NCBI GenBank assembly: GCA_022747635.1
Contig: JAKTNV010000001.1
Coordinates: 20,961,572 to 21,025,571, forward strand
Reading direction: 5' to 3'
Length of the DNA stretch: 64,000 nucleotides
Origin: Hetaerina americana
Taxonomy: Eukaryota; Arthropoda; Insecta; Odonata; Calopterygidae
Shown here: positions 31,531-44,148 of the stretch, piece by piece
Layout of the letters: the number at the start of each line of letters is the position of its first letter
How positions within the stretch are numbered: the stretch's first letter is position 1
Program-made: the position numbers and the translations under genes
The notes under the pieces: generated by a model
What the model saw: the letters and a program-made list of their open reading frames with translations, nothing else
What the model was told of the DNA's origin: nothing
The model's database searches: none

Positions 31531-32095
31531 CAAATGACGAAACCATGGCGATAAATTTATCCGATTCCGAAAGTTAGCAGTAAGTCGGAATGGACTTTGA
31601 CTTTTCGACTAGCCTTCTGCATAGAGAGATGAGATAGTTAATGTTTTTTTTTAAATGTCTCTCTTATTTATGGATACACTGTCGTTTTCGTGGTTCTTTC
31701 GCCATTCCTTCCTCAAAACCTTCGATATTATCGCGAGAAGGACAAAAAATGAACTCTTCTAAAGGTGGTGATATCTGTAAAACTGAGTAGCCTTTGAACA
31801 TGGAGGTGGTCGGATTTTCTTCGTATCTAAATTATGGGAGGACTCGTGACAGTTGACCCATTGCGAACTGTAGAGAACGATGAGTCCAGATTAATCTTGG
31901 TCGTCCACATGAAAAAAATAAGTTGGATCGCCGGTTCAAATGGCGAAACAATAACGTCTCGGTTGTAAGCGTGAAACATTTAACCAGACATTTGAAACCG
32001 ACAAGAATTAAATGTATTTTAATAATTTCTTTGAAGTGTCGTAAATTAACGAGAGTTACCACCAAAAATAAATTATGTACATCGACATGTACATT
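31531..32095. other. unassigned interval
   Basis: Nothing recognised. Confidence 0.35.
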
Positions 32096-32175
32096 TCAAA
32101 CCGCAAGCCACCTCAAGGACATGTGGCGGGGGGTGCCAGGGCACCAGCCGTGCATGTATGAAAAATATTAGATTA
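32096..32175 (-). repeat. LINE 3' hairpin tail (family H), inverted copy
   Basis: CCGCAAGCCACCTCAAGG followed by GTGGCGGGGGGTGCCAGGG, the reverse complement of the hairpin at 62060-62118. Confidence 0.65.
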
Positions 32176-32665
32176 TGCATGTAATTTAATATATGTTAGC
32201 TCATTTACAACGACTTGCGTGCGCATGCGTGCCCATATATGGATGACGCGGTCATTGTTGCGCTTGACCACTTCATCAAATTCTAATATTCAAGTTTACT
32301 TTATTTTTTCGTGATCAAGGGTTCGTTTTGTTGTGTTTGCGTGTATTGCGAGTGGCGATCGAGTTCTTCAATTTGTCTCTGACCGTGCTATTTTATTCCA
32401 CTCTTATTTATCACATGTGGTAGAATCAACTAATTAGATTTGGCGAATTAATATTTATATCGAACAAATTAAATTTGTCGATTCGATCTTCAGAATTAAA
32501 TAAAAAGAAAGAGAGATGACGTCACTGTCAGTTTCAAGTCATTCATGAGAAAATCGTATCTAAGTGCTCAATTTTATTAAACAAAGTGTAATGAACACAG
32601 TCAAACAATCGATATCTCATGAAGTGGTCAGGCATTTGTGCATACATACATATGTGTGCGGGATT
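32176..32665. other. unassigned interval
   Basis: AT-rich; nothing recognised. Confidence 0.35.
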
Positions 32666-32669
32666 TTAT

Positions 32670-32960
32670 TCATATGAGCAAGTTTATTTTCACATAGACC
32701 GTTTCACAGGGACCGTAATCAGGCTGGAGAATGATCGCGATGTCGTTGCAGAAGGTCTTCGCAAGCAGACACTCGACTTCTGCTCTTAGTCGTCCGTCCA
32801 AAGACCTTCGGGACGATATTTGACGCACATCTTTCGCATAGTCCAATTTTAATGTGATAATGGTGTGCACTGTCATATGATCAATGCCAATACGATCTGC
32901 GATCACGCGCATACTTAACCGACGGTCTGAATACAACACCTCACGCACACGTCAGGAAAA
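32670..32960 (-). pseudogene. mariner-type transposase fragment (second HTH region)
   Basis: Minus-strand frame begins VREVLYSDRRLSMRVIADRI, followed by GIDHMTVHTII and a KLDYAKDVRQI-like segment. This is the second helix-turn-helix of mariner/GVQW-type transposases and the start of the linker (compare DRRKTVRMIADELNLGKSTV at 43660-43720). No catalytic region or TIRs recognised. Confidence 0.65.
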
Positions 32961-34770
32961 TATTATTCCCGATATATATTATACAAACCTTGTACAAGAA
33001 TTTTTCTGTTTCAGGGCGCGACGCCTTCGAGATCCATTCGTAATTTTGAGCTTTGATCAATTCGGGTCTGTTTTTAGCTCCCTCGCAAGCGCATCGTTTT
33101 CATTATAGAATGCAACGTCTCTCTCCCTCTCCCCACTCCTTCCCTCATCACGTGAGTCACGCGTTGAAATTACATCTTATAAACATATTAATTTCCGTCT
33201 CTCCGTAGCTTTTCGTCCGGGGCATCGGACCGGGGCGTGGATAAGCTCCAAACAGAGCGAAAGTCGAGTAGCGACTGGCAAATACCCGCGCGCTAACAGA
33301 GGTTTCTGGAATCTTTCGGCCTCCCCTTCCCACCTCCCTTGCGAGGATTAATTGCATCCTGTTAATTTTGACACCCTGGAATGCGATCTGGGAAACCTCG
33401 AAAAAATCTCGTAATTAGTTGAGAAAAATTTAAAATCCGAGTTGCTATCTTATGAAGGGACAATTTTGAAAATACGATTCGTTTAAAAGTTTTGCCAGCA
33501 AAATAAATTAATGTTTTAATAAACACTTTCATGCTGAATGAGTTAAATAAGCGGATGGTTTTCTCAGGATCGAGACTTGCGAGCCCCTAGTGATGCATCT
33601 GCTCGTGAGAGTAGGAAATGATTAATATCGGCTAAAAAAAGGTCGAGAAGGGATCATTCCATACTCTAATTGGTGATTTTCGAAATTTATCCACGGACTT
33701 GACCCAACTACAGCACTGCTAAATGAATTAGGCTTCGAGTTGAACATAACAGTAATTCGATTCAACTCATCTACGTTATAGCTTGCGAGCTACCATGAAG
33801 GAGTGCGGCAGGGGGTGTAAAGATATTAGTGTTTATTATGTCATTGCGGTTTTATACAATGCGTTCATAAAGTTGATGCCAGGTGACATATACATCTTTC
33901 GATTACGGCCGTTATCATGATAATTGGTAGCCTTATGTATAATGGTAGGTGTCGGACGTTTATGTGAAAACATTGACACAACCCTGTAGACTGCTGGAAC
34001 ATGCCACAATAATGTTTATGCCCAACCCTTTCGCCCTGAATAATTGCTCTCCTCAGTCTTTCAATTGTTTCCAAAACTTTTATATCCAATGCGCCAACCT
34101 CTTTCCCACCTCCTCATTCTTTATCAAACTTCCACAAATCACGATCTCAATTGATGTGATTTTCCATTCCGATGTGATGCGATAACGTTCTCAAGGGTAA
34201 ACACACATGGGTCCAGAGCTCGTGCGAGTGATTGAAACAGAAATAAGTCCGAATGAAAAAGCAACAAAAAAATTAAAGCGGTAATATAATTGCCCAACTG
34301 GTTTAAAAATTATAAAGAAAAAGTCAATATAAAAAATCATAGTGATGATACTGGGATCAACTTGGGATAAATACAAAAATGTGGCCTTCACGTGACCTAT
34401 TTTCATCTTTAAAAATCCTCGGCTGTTCGTGTTCTGAATGCAGTATTTTCACATCATTTTTATTCCACCATGGTGTACGGCAAAGGCAATAGTACTAAGT
34501 AATTGTTAATTTGTTTATAATTCAACATGCAACACAATGAATAGTTTTATTTGGATATGAAAGCTTTCGAATTCCACTCATGAAATACCTCTTAAGACAA
34601 TATATGTTAAGAATGAATACGTTATATGCTATAAAAGAAGTGCTTATTATATGATCAGAGCTAAACAGACGTTCGAAATGGAGCACGAAAGATATTATGG
34701 TAAGCGATTGAGAAAGACTGATAGTATACATTACAGATTCAGGTGTGATGTGGTGGAACCGTTTCATAAT
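32961..34770. other. unassigned interval
   Basis: No gene recognised. A possible H-family hairpin scrap lies at 33786-33830 (GCGAGCTACCATGAAGG, GTGCGGCAGGGGGTG). Otherwise AT-rich with short chance frames. Confidence 0.35.
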
Positions 34771-34772
34771 AA

Positions 34773-34937
34773 CAGAGACAAAAACTCTTGCAATTTTCCA
34801 CTTAATAAAGATTTATTTTTGACTAGTTTCGATGTACTAAATCATTTTCAATTGGATTTGAAAGTGATATAGAAGATACCAGTCGAAAATAAATCTTTAT
34901 TAAGTGGAAAATTGCAAGATTTTTCGTCCCTGTCATT
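34773..34937. repeat. 55-bp inverted repeat around a 50-nt spacer
   Basis: 34773-34827 and 34880-34937 are inverted copies with a handful of mismatches, centred on the TTGCAATTTTCCACTTAATA block and its complement. The element type is not clear. Confidence 0.8.
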
Positions 34938-34939
34938 AA

Positions 34940-35285
34940 AGACTGTTAATTTTCAAACAAAGATTCATCATCTTCCTGAGCTAATATTAAAGTTTTTTGT
35001 AAACCTTATAACTGCAACACGTTACACAGTTTTAAATGCTTTTTGATCGCCCGGTAACATTTAAAAATTATTTGAACTCGTGCAAGCAAATTATCACATA
35101 AATCAGGTCAAAGTGGATTTAATGATCAGAATCCTTTCTTTTATCAAATTGTATTTTTAAGCTCTGTCAATGTTCAGAATACTATTATTATTTGAAATTC
35201 TACCGTTTAAATCTAGGTTTTTGGATGTGTACTAACTTAATACTCCTACATTTCTTATCCTCGTCTAACAAGACGGACGAACGAA
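34940..35285. other. unassigned interval
   Basis: Nothing recognised. Confidence 0.35.
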
Positions 35286-35289
35286 CGCC

Positions 35290-35600
35290 TCAACCTAAAT
35301 TAAACTGTTTTTCAATTTCCCATACTTTTTACCTCCCTTCACTCTGTGGAACATACGCCTATCATTTCCCTACCTAGCTTCCTGAACGCAGTCATATCAC
35401 AGTCTTCTCTTACCTCTATTCATCACAGTATTCTTCAACATTCCATCGTCAATGAAAATGCTCTGCATTCGTCTTTCGAGTCTCCTTTGGATTTCTCCCA
35501 ACAATCCTCTTATCATTTCCCGCCATGTCTAGCACTTCCTCGTTTGTTTTCCTTTCCATCATTTCTATTGCCAGGGCAAATGAAAAAAAGTTACAACACC
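35290..35600 (-). mobile_element. RTE-like LINE 3' fragment (family R)
   Basis: The reverse complement carries the family-R order: AGACATGGCGGG, GATTGTTGGGAGAAATCC, AAAGGAGACTCG and AGAGCATTTTCATT. It also contains the GGAATGTTGAAGAATACTG block shared with the 56460 copy. Confidence 0.6.
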
Positions 35601-36460
35601 TTAAATAACTTAAAATGTGTCATAATGAGAGCAAACTTTTATTAACAAATGATGGGTATTAATATCGTATAAATGGTTTTGGTTCATTTTCTTATTTCCT
35701 TTTTCGCATAACAAATAACTAATTTATTGGATGATTTAACCCTTGTTTTTAATTAAGTCTTCCTCCAGCATGCATACACATTTCCACGTTATTTGTTAGT
35801 TTTTTGCCGAATACTATTTTTCCCTTTTCCCCTTCGTCTCCCATATCCTCCCTTATCCCTTACCCTTCCCACCTGGTACTTGCAACCCCTGCCACACACC
35901 TTTTTAATGGATCGCGGGGTGGATGAATGCACAGACCTATTCTTTTAAAGAAACAATAAAGAAATAATTATATATTTTCGCGGAATTAATGTTGGCTATA
36001 ATTATGTCTCATTAATTGCTTAATGGGACAGGGGGAGTGCAAGATAACGTGAATTTTCTTAATCACGACAAAGCATGCCTCAAATCGGAATCAAATGGAG
36101 CGCCATCAAATGGCATCGCGCCTTGTAAGTGGAGTCACGAGTTATATATAAATATATGCCGAACGAGTTCCCACCGCCGGAGGTGTGACTGTGACACCCC
36201 ATAAGTCACATTTCCGGCGTCGGTATCACGAAGGATTGTGGTTATGTTATCAGTGTTCACCGAATGCATCAATAGGGAACAGTGGTTTTTCCCTTTTACG
36301 TTGCCCTAATCACTGGTGACGTCGTCCACCACACCTCAGTGAGACTTGCTGACATATTTCACAACCCCTCCTTCCTGTTGTCTCACCCTGTACATTATCG
36401 ATGCTCAATATATCAATGCGGAATACTTTTTCCGTAAAAAACCGATGTTGACCTGCCCTC
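35601..36460. other. unassigned interval
   Basis: No gene or known repeat. A GC-richer patch at 36050-36330 contains GTGACTTATGGGGTGTCACAG on one strand; its function is unknown. Confidence 0.35.
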
Positions 36461-36469
36461 ATCAATTCC

Positions 36470-36940
36470 GAAATGTTTTTGTGTATATGGAGGCGAGATA
36501 TCGGAATTGAAATATCGCGTGAAGCAAATTCACTTCATTATCTTCAAGGGTATTGAATCCGAGCATTGGTTTGTAGCAGCTTTCCAATATATATATCATG
36601 TTCCCTTCCAATTTATTTATTCCTTCATGCACCGATATTTTCAATCCCCTGCTTCTTACAATTCATGCTTGGCCTTCTTCTGTAATTCTTTCCCTCTTTA
36701 AGTTTCCTTCAAGCGTCTCCAGTAAGATATCGTTGTTCCAGGATGGCTCCAATTAATTTCCCACTTCTTCTTCTTCTTAAGTGTCCCTCAAAGGCTTCTT
36801 TCTTCATTCAATCTTCAAGGCCCATTTTCTTTTCTTTGTTCTTCTACGTCACCACTTTTTCTTCACCTCCAATCTTCTTTTCTCTGATAATCCTATCGTC
36901 CGAATATCGCATCCGTATAAAAGTAAGAATCCATTCATAA
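36470..36940 (-). pseudogene. RTE-like LINE ORF2 C-terminal fragment
   Basis: Minus-strand frames give LLYGCDIRTIGLSEKRRLEV, the typical YGCETW-type motif just after the RT domain of RTE-like LINEs, then a W-containing tail and NDILLETLEGNLKRERITEE. Stops at several points. This copy extends further 5' than most family-R fragments and ties them to the RT fragment type at 30030-30595. Confidence 0.7.
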
Positions 36941-37940
36941 GTTCTAACAAATCAATCAGTACATCTCCATGGGCATGAAACTCTGCAAGACACCATAAAG
37001 GTGCGTGGCAGTGGGTGCATCCATGCATGGTCATTCACGATAGGTGAAGAGTTGCGGTCACGTACAATGCACGAGAGACCGGAGGGAACAGAAAGCCTCG
37101 GTCAAATTGGTGTAAAATGGAAAAATCTTGTGCCAAAAATTCGGGGGAAGGGTCGATCATTATTTAAAGGGTTATCAACTCAAACAAAGAAAAAAACTTG
37201 CTGTATCTAAAAATAATATTTCGATGGAAGCACCGATCATGCGAGAGGTACGTGATGAAGATTAAGCGCAAGATAATTGAAACATTGAAGAAATAGGGAA
37301 TCAACTAGAGAAGGTGGAGAAGTTCATTTATTCGGGCAGAATTTAAGATTAAATTGGATTACTCGTAAAACAATATTTTGGTTATATTTACAAACGCCAA
37401 TACAAACTATTGATGCTCCAGCGAAAGAAAAAAAGAAAGGATCAATAATTCTTTTTACAGCTGGATTTTTTACTGGTTGGTCTTCTGGGAAATTAGTGAT
37501 TTATGAAGTGCGCGCCTGAATTATGGGAGAGATGAGGTGCATTAGTTATTAAGGATGATAGCTCATTCCAATGACGACATACTGTGAATGCAAATGACTG
37601 GTTGTATGTAGTTTTATGTAGTGATGAGGGATAACGAGTTCATGATTACCTCTTGTATTTAGTTTATACTATATATCCTATCAAGGCTATTGAAGTAAAA
37701 TACAGAGAGGTTTTATAATTTAGTATTTGATAGAGTAAGAACAGCATGTGAATTATCCTGCTAGATTCCAGAAATAGCCAGTTTAGTTTGTTAAAATATT
37801 CTGTAATGTGATCTGAAATTTTCAAATTGTAAATGAAGCGTACGCATGAGTTAAATTCAATAAATACAGAGGGTTTAAAGAAATAATTACGGATGCGCCA
37901 AGCAAAGAGGTAGAGGTTAAGTTTAGTTGAGGATTAAAAA
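36941..37940. other. unassigned interval
   Basis: No gene recognised. An H-family scrap may lie at 36985-37030 (GACACCATAAAGGTGCGTGG, then CAGTGGGTGC). Confidence 0.35.
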
Positions 37941-37944
37941 TGGA

Positions 37945-38335
37945 GATAAGCACTTCATTTAATGTGAGACTTTTGAGGTAAGGGGATGAGCGTGGATGTG
38001 GAGGCTTTTGGTACATGTGGTGCGGAGAAGAATGGAGGAAATGAGTTGGACAGAGAGAGAGAGAGGAAGATAAACACGAAGGTTTTAAATAGGATGGACG
38101 GGCGAAGAGAGGAAGTTGCTCTACGAGGAATCTGAAGAAGGGAGAAAAAGTGGGTGGGAAGGAAATATTTGAAGGGCAGTGGCATGTTGACGGCAACTTA
38201 GATCGATAGATGGAAGGTTGGGTAAGCGAGGTAAAGAAAGGAAGGAATTTGAGCTTCTAAGGAGGGCATGAAAACAGGCAGAAGTTGCGAAGAGATGAAG
38301 TGAGAAATAGGAAGTTCTCACGATATTTAAGAATA
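37945..38335 (+). mobile_element. RTE-like LINE 3' fragment (family R)
   Basis: Plus strand: GAGGCTTTTGG, an AATGGAGGAAATGAG block, AGGAATCTGAAGAAGGGAG, GGGCAGTGGCATGTTGACGG and the TGGGTAAGCGAGGTAAAG end match the 56280-56540 copy. Purine-rich on this strand; frames on the other strand are shadows. Confidence 0.65.
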
Positions 38336-40230
38336 AGCAGTGGTTAGGGACTGTTCAAAAACCTTCCTTTTAAAAATGTAGAATAATACCTTGAATGACT
38401 CAATAATTAATCGAAAAATGGTATTGATATTTTTTTTATTAATTCTTCAAACTCGTGCATACAAAAATTGTTATTAAACGTGCACTTAATGCTAGTCCAC
38501 TACCATATTAAGAATAATGTTACCACAGTGAATGCTTAAGTTAATTTATAAGTTAAATAAAATTTTAAATAAAATTTTAAGTTAAATAATGCATAATCAA
38601 TACCCTAATAGTTTAATTAATGAATTACTTACTCAATAATGTTATTGTGTAAAAAATGATTATGCCGTATAAAAATAAGTCGTTTTCAAGTTCCTAAAGT
38701 GTAAAAGTAATTAATTAATTACATAGTTATTGATAAAATTTGTAATAATGTACATGACTACAGGACTATTAGCCGAGAGTAGTTTTTTCATCGGATAGAA
38801 AGTCTTCTTACATCTCTTTTTGAGTGAATTGGAAAAAAATTAGCTCCACAGGTCTTTTGGTGCGGTGATTGCAGTAATTGTTCCCGGGGAGGGGTCGCGA
38901 CTGCAAGGGAGGAGACGATTGGAGAGAAATGTCGGAACTCGAACGGAGAGACCGGTTTCTTAATGCCCGTAAGCCCGGAAATTTTAAAAAACCCGTTCAC
39001 CCGGTTTTTTCGTCAATAAAATCACACTTTTTTTTAACAGCACCACTTGGGAAGAATTTCACACGGGCAGAGTTCCAGCTCTTGAAAAGCGAGTGTTTCA
39101 ATTCGGGGGAGGTTTATGCGTGCGAGAGGTGGGGGAAGAATGGGAAATGTGGGGCAGCTCTCCCCCACTGGAAGAGCGAGAGGAACCTCGAAGACTTAAG
39201 ATAAGACCTTGAAAAATGTGAAGATGCCTTTCTTCTCCTTTCTTGTCCACGTTAAATAGACGAAACCATTTGTAAACGTACAGCGTATAAAACCTCAAAA
39301 AATAGCTCGATATCACCATGTCTGCAACATGGTGCAAAAGAAACAATGGGCCGATTCACCGAAAGTACCATGGCGATGCATCAGCAGACATTTGGTTACG
39401 AAGACCAACAAAACAGTCCAGAAGTCAAAAAAGTGGAAGATAAAAAACCAAATCGGCATATATGTCACAATTTATTAAAAACTACGAACGTGTTCCGACG
39501 CTTCCACGTCATCGTCAAGTTAAAAAAGTTAAGAATTCATTTGTTCCGAGTTAAATAAGATTAGTCCTCTTTTTATCTAATCTCTCCAACAAGACGTTTT
39601 CTATGTAATCTCGTTTTAATTTCAAAATAAATTAATCTAAATTAAATTAAAAGTTCAGATATCTGATTCAAAAAATCATTACGACAAAACGGTTCCATGA
39701 ACAACCAAGAAGATGCAATCTCATTTTTTTCTGCCAAATAAGCGTATGGCAGTGACTGTCAGGCTCCAACTATCGATAGTTTTAATTTTATTTTTTTACA
39801 AAGCCGACACCTCTCCTATATAGAGTACATATATATTGCACCATTATTAAGAATCCCATGAGAAAGTCACTAAAGATGGGCATCAATGATATTGTCGTCA
39901 GCAATAGTGTTCGCTATTGATTTTGATAAGACCTATTAATCGTGACACGATCTTTTAACACGTTTTTGTGTCGTGGAATAAGGTTACATCACGGCTGCAC
40001 GATTCTCACGAACAAGCAGAATGGTACAGTCCTTGATATCTCTTCGCCTATGTGATTGTGTAGTAGGACCGCGAGTATAAATCTGGGCGGCAGCTTTTTC
40101 GATTCCAGCGATCTGCAATATGTTGATTTCGTGTCGATGTTAAATCATAATAATTTCCCAAAATTCACTTGAGAATGGAATATAAAACATTCGAAGCACA
40201 TATTATTGAACACCCATTCTTTTTTTTCAA
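38336..40230. other. unassigned interval
   Basis: AT-rich, with a GC-richer patch at 38860-39190 holding a 108-codon plus-strand frame (38878-39204) that I do not recognise and that has no start or splice support. Confidence 0.35.
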
Positions 40231-40234
40231 TCTT

Positions 40235-40345
40235 TTCGTCTCTCCCTCCTTTGAATTTTTCTCTCAATAATCTTCTCTCCTCCCCACGACACGCCTAGAA
40301 CATCTTCATTTGTTTTTCTTTTTATTTCCGTCCATATAACTTTTT
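40235..40345 (-). mobile_element. RTE-like LINE 3' fragment (family R), short
   Basis: Reverse complement carries GATTATTGAGAGAAAAATTC and the GTGGGGAGGAGAG block of the family, then the CATATGGACG end. Confidence 0.5.
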
Positions 40346-41520
40346 TAAAACCCCTGCGCATACACCCAAGGTTCAAAAGTCACAGTAGTTTGAAGAAAAC
40401 ATTCAATTAAACCATTATTTTTTTTATAAATTGGAATTTTATTAATGTTGGTTATGCTCCTAGGGTTATTTCGAACTCTCTACCTGACACCTTGGTAAAA
40501 AATATTGGAGGAAAATCTATCAAAAATTAAAAATTAAATTATGAGCTGGGTATTCTGGTAATCTGCAGTATTGGAATAATTTTTTTCAGTTAAAATGCAT
40601 GCCAACAAACACTAAGCTCTTATAGAGGAATATTTGTTACATCTCTGTGGAGGAGTTAGAATGTCTATGCTAATCCTGTGACTCAATTAGCAAGCTTCCG
40701 AGCCGTACAATGCTACATCCCACTTCAAATCACTGCTTAACGTTTCCTTATTCAACTCCTCCATCTTTGTATTAAAAAGTCGAATTTAATCATATGTTTG
40801 CCAATTTAAAATGTGAGTTTGGTTTGAGGTCCAGATTTTATGTTGGATAACGGTCGAGAAATGTCTCTCGGAAAATGAGCATCCCTTATAAAACTCCAAG
40901 ACCCCCAATCTCGCCGAAGAAAACCTTCCTGGAAGGTGTGAAAAAAGCGAATGAGTTATTGTTTCATTTCAATTTTTTCAAGGGAGAAAAAGAACTTTCT
41001 TCTGTCCACTCCTTTGGTCAATGGCGCTCAAACTTTCATTTCTTACGTAACCTAACGTATTATTTTTTTTTCTTTGTGTTCAAATCACCGCGATTTTATA
41101 AGTTCCAATGTTTAGGGTCTCCTCTGGTCACCACACAGCATCATTATGTTTTCTTTGAGAAATATCCTTTCCGAAGTTCCACTGGTTTGACCGCAAGTCT
41201 ACGTAAAGGTGTTTTAAACTCACTTTCGACCGAACCGCCAAACTATTGACACGCGATACGATACGTAATATCCTGTAAACAGATTAACGGTTTACGTCCA
41301 AGAAACGCACAGATAAGAACTATGGGAAGAATTTTTATTGCATCGTACCATGTGATAACACATAAACCCATATTGCAAGTGGAGTGGATACTCAAGAATG
41401 GAATAGAGATGAAAAAATCCAACAGATTACGCGAATCAAACTTGTCTAGTCTTGAATACTCAGTAACTTGGCCACGTACTGCTTGACATGACCGTTAAGT
41501 TTCAAAACGAAAGAGGTTAA
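40346..41520. other. unassigned interval
   Basis: Contains a 124-codon plus-strand frame (40875-41249) that begins with ATG but is Phe/Ser/Lys-rich with no recognised domain. I do not call it a gene. Confidence 0.3.
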
Positions 41521-41524
41521 ACTT

Positions 41525-41615
41525 AACATCCCCCGCAGGCCGCTGCAAGGATGTGTGCCGCAGGGTGTTAGGGGGCCAGCCAGGCAAAAATAATAGTTCA
41601 TTCATGCATTCAAAT
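41525..41615 (-). repeat. LINE 3' hairpin tail (family H), inverted copy
   Basis: CCCCCGCAGGCCGCTGCAAGG, a GTGTGCCGCAGGGTGTTAGG arm and the GGCCAGCCAGGC segment follow the order of the inverted copy at 51830-51890. A (TA)n tract follows. Confidence 0.65.
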
Positions 41616-41616
41616 A

Positions 41617-41618
41617 TA

Positions 41619-41663
<45 letters not shown>
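41617..41663. repeat. (TA)n microsatellite
   Basis: TA repeats with two TATG interruptions, directly after the inverted family-H copy. Confidence 0.95.
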
Positions 41664-41667
<4 letters not shown>

Positions 41668-41879
41668 TTGCTCATGCACAAAGACACAAACCTACCCACG
41701 TACATGCTTAAATAAATCATGCAATCTTGGGCGTATTTGACCAAAAAAGTTACATTTTGTCTAAAAAATATTCGGGTGCTAGGTTCTATTTTGTCACATG
41801 ATTGCGTGTAGTGCGAAGGAAGAACTAATACTTGAATCTGTCGTCGTCATGGTGTCCTTATTTCTCTCTTATTTTTTAT

Positions 41880-41922
41880 GACGAGTACGTTAGCCACCGC
41901 ACCATCCCGATTCCCCTCCCGA
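41880..41922 (-). mobile_element. SINE family C, head-only fragment
   Basis: GTTAGCCACCGCACC then ATCCCGATTCCCC is the reverse complement of the family C head (compare 49660-49685). About 40 bp only. Confidence 0.55.
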
Positions 41923-42625
41923 ACCTAAGTACCGTAAATTTCCTGATATTTAATTAGAACCCCGACTCCTTCAAACGAATATGGTAAATGGTCAAAATTG
42001 CTATAGAATGGCGCGCAAGCTGCTGTTTTTCCTAATTCTCTGCAAATATGGTATGAACCAATGTCAATTTCAGGTTCCATCTATTCGTCGCCTTTATGGT
42101 AAGCGTAATAATCCGTTTCTTGCTGTAAAATAAAAGACTGATGGATTTGAAGAATCATCTTGCTGCATCATCTAAATTTATCTGACAAAGATTAGGCAAT
42201 ACTTAAACAGCCATTTGATTCCCATTAAAATAGATAAGTCTCGGTTCACCTCAAATTTTCAAAGAGATTTTTCTCTGAAATCTCAGGTTTTATTATCAGT
42301 AAATCTAATCAAAATTATTCAGATAAAATTTCAGTTGTCTAATTCAAATACAATGTAAGTTTTACATTTCCCATTCTTCATTTTAAATGGTACCCTACAA
42401 TTCACCATTAGGGTGTGTGGTGGGCGTTATTCAACGCCAGTTAAGTGTTATCAAAAATCAATTCCTCAATAAGTCATTGAGTGAGGAAGAGTGGGTAAGC
42501 TAGGTTCATTTGAAAAAGGATATCTCAGGGCATCCTTAACGCCCCACCTTTTGCAACATCTATCCACATTTGACCCTGAAAGCTACCAGTATTTCATGTG
42601 CTGTGTGTGACCAAAACTCTTCGCG
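41923..42625. other. unassigned interval
   Basis: Nothing recognised. Confidence 0.35.
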
Positions 42626-42629
42626 TACT

Positions 42630-42712
42630 GTGCAGGGTTGGTGTGGATACTTCCACTGCCACTCAACATGTCAGTATTGTGCAGATTACAATGTAGATGT
42701 AGATAAATAATG
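42630..42712 (+). repeat. LINE 3' hairpin tail (family H), decayed copy
   Basis: GGTTGGTGTGGATACTTCC with a CCACTGCC segment, ending ACAATGTAGATGTAGATAAA, the diagnostic 3' end of the family. Confidence 0.5.
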
Positions 42713-43225
42713 ACGATTCATAATATTCCACTTCCCATGCTCTTCGACTATTGATGTCACAAATTCTTCCCGACTTCCCTCCACGAAAAAGTGAACTAAA
42801 AGCGTGAAAGTATTTAAGTGTAAAAGTATAAAATAACTGAAAGTGTTGCATTACATTTATATTTGCATTGCCCACTTTTTCCTGGATTCTCCGCGACATG
42901 TGCCCAACTTGATCCGAAGGAGACTCATGAAGCAAGAGTGAGATTGCTTCACCGTGAAAAATCTGTGATGCCACACTTGAATTATATTTTTCAATATTTC
43001 TAAAGATTTTCTCGAACGTGTCATTCATCGCACATCCCATTAGACCATTTTAAGATGTAATATGCGAATATTTCATTTGAGATCGACTGATTATTTATCA
43101 TTCTCCGCTTTCAGCCACTGAAAATCTTTACCATTTTACTTTCGCTCATATTTGTAGTTATATTCACCTCTTTTATGGGGAAGAAAGTGGTCACTTACAG
43201 AATTATTCGGTCAACTACTAAGGAA
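42713..43225. other. unassigned interval
   Basis: A 125-codon minus-strand frame (42663-43040) starts with an ATG but has no recognised domain and overlaps the H-family copy; I do not support it as a gene. Confidence 0.3.
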
Positions 43226-43231
43226 AGATTA

Positions 43232-44148
43232 CGAGGTATGTCCAATAAATACGCGAACTGAGGCCATAAAAACTTTATTTTTAAAATTGAGTCTACATAG
43301 ATTTTTCCCCCTTCTTCAAAGTACTCTCCATTCGTTTGCTATGCACTTATTCCATCTTCTTCTTTTCCACTGTTTAGATAAGCACCCTTGGAAGTCCTCT
43401 TGGCAGTTAAGCTTTTCAGTTGTCTCGTCGTTTCTTGCTTTATTGTGTCCACATCTGCCCAGTGATGTTCCCTCATCACATTTTTGTATTTTGGGATTAG
43501 GAAAAAGTTGCCGGGGGCGAGATCTGGTGCATAAGGATGGTGATTTTTTGTCGTAAAATGGCGAACAATCGATCAATGCTAAACGTGCAGGTTAATTGTC
43601 ATGGCGAAGGATTCACCCATCATGTTCGGTTAAAATAGTGTGTACTGTTGATTTTCCCAAATTCAGTTCATCAGCTATCATCCGGACAGTTTTTCGACGA
43701 TCGGTAAGAACAAAGGGTCCGCACACGATCAATGTTGTCGTCAACAAAGGTGGTTGAAGGTCGTCCTGGTCTTGCATCATCCGTGGCGTCTTGTCCGCCA
43801 TCTTTAAAACGCTCAATCCACTTGAAAATGGATGTTTTCTTCAGAGAATTATTACCGTAAACAGCTGTCGACATTTCAGTAATTTCTTGATAACTTTTAC
43901 CGCCTTTCACCAAAAAACTTGATGTTGATTCTTTGCTCCGTGATATCGTCAATTTCCATTTTTGACAAACAATAAAAACAAGGACAACAGAAACTAACAT
44001 AAGTGGCACCATACGCACAGCTCGACGATCCGCCAAGCATAGACAACTAATTGGGTCTCGGGCAACTAGCGCCGCTGGTGAGTGGGGCTATAGTCCACGT
44101 CATGGCCGCCAGATTGCACCGGTTCGCGTATTTATTGGGCAGACTACG
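43232..44148 (-). mobile_element. mariner transposon, internally deleted
   Basis: Left end CGAGGTATGTCC and right end (reverse complement) CGTAGTCTGCCC both continue into the identical CAATAAATACGCGAAC. TA precedes the left end. At 917 bp it is short by about 400 bp. Transposase pieces run on the minus strand. Confidence 0.9.
43316..43959 (-). pseudogene. mariner transposase pseudogene, catalytic core largely deleted
   Basis: The native ATG is probably at 43959 (MEIDDI start). An indel near 43915 moves the frame to KSYQEITEM, then SIFKWIERFKDGG and the ARPGRPSTT linker. A further shift leads into RKTVRMIADELNLGKSTV (second HTH), ending near TEHDG at 43613. After a deletion the C-terminal part appears at 43316-43500: DEGTSLGRCGHNKAR, then KRRRWNKCIANEW. 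No DD34D triad residues with their usual context remain. Confidence 0.82.

Noticed and set aside
40875..41249. 124-codon plus-strand frame as a host gene
   Set aside because: Phe-rich, low-complexity composition and no domain.
42663..43040. 125-codon minus-strand frame as a host gene
   Set aside because: No recognisable domain, overlap with a repeat scrap, and no start or splice support.
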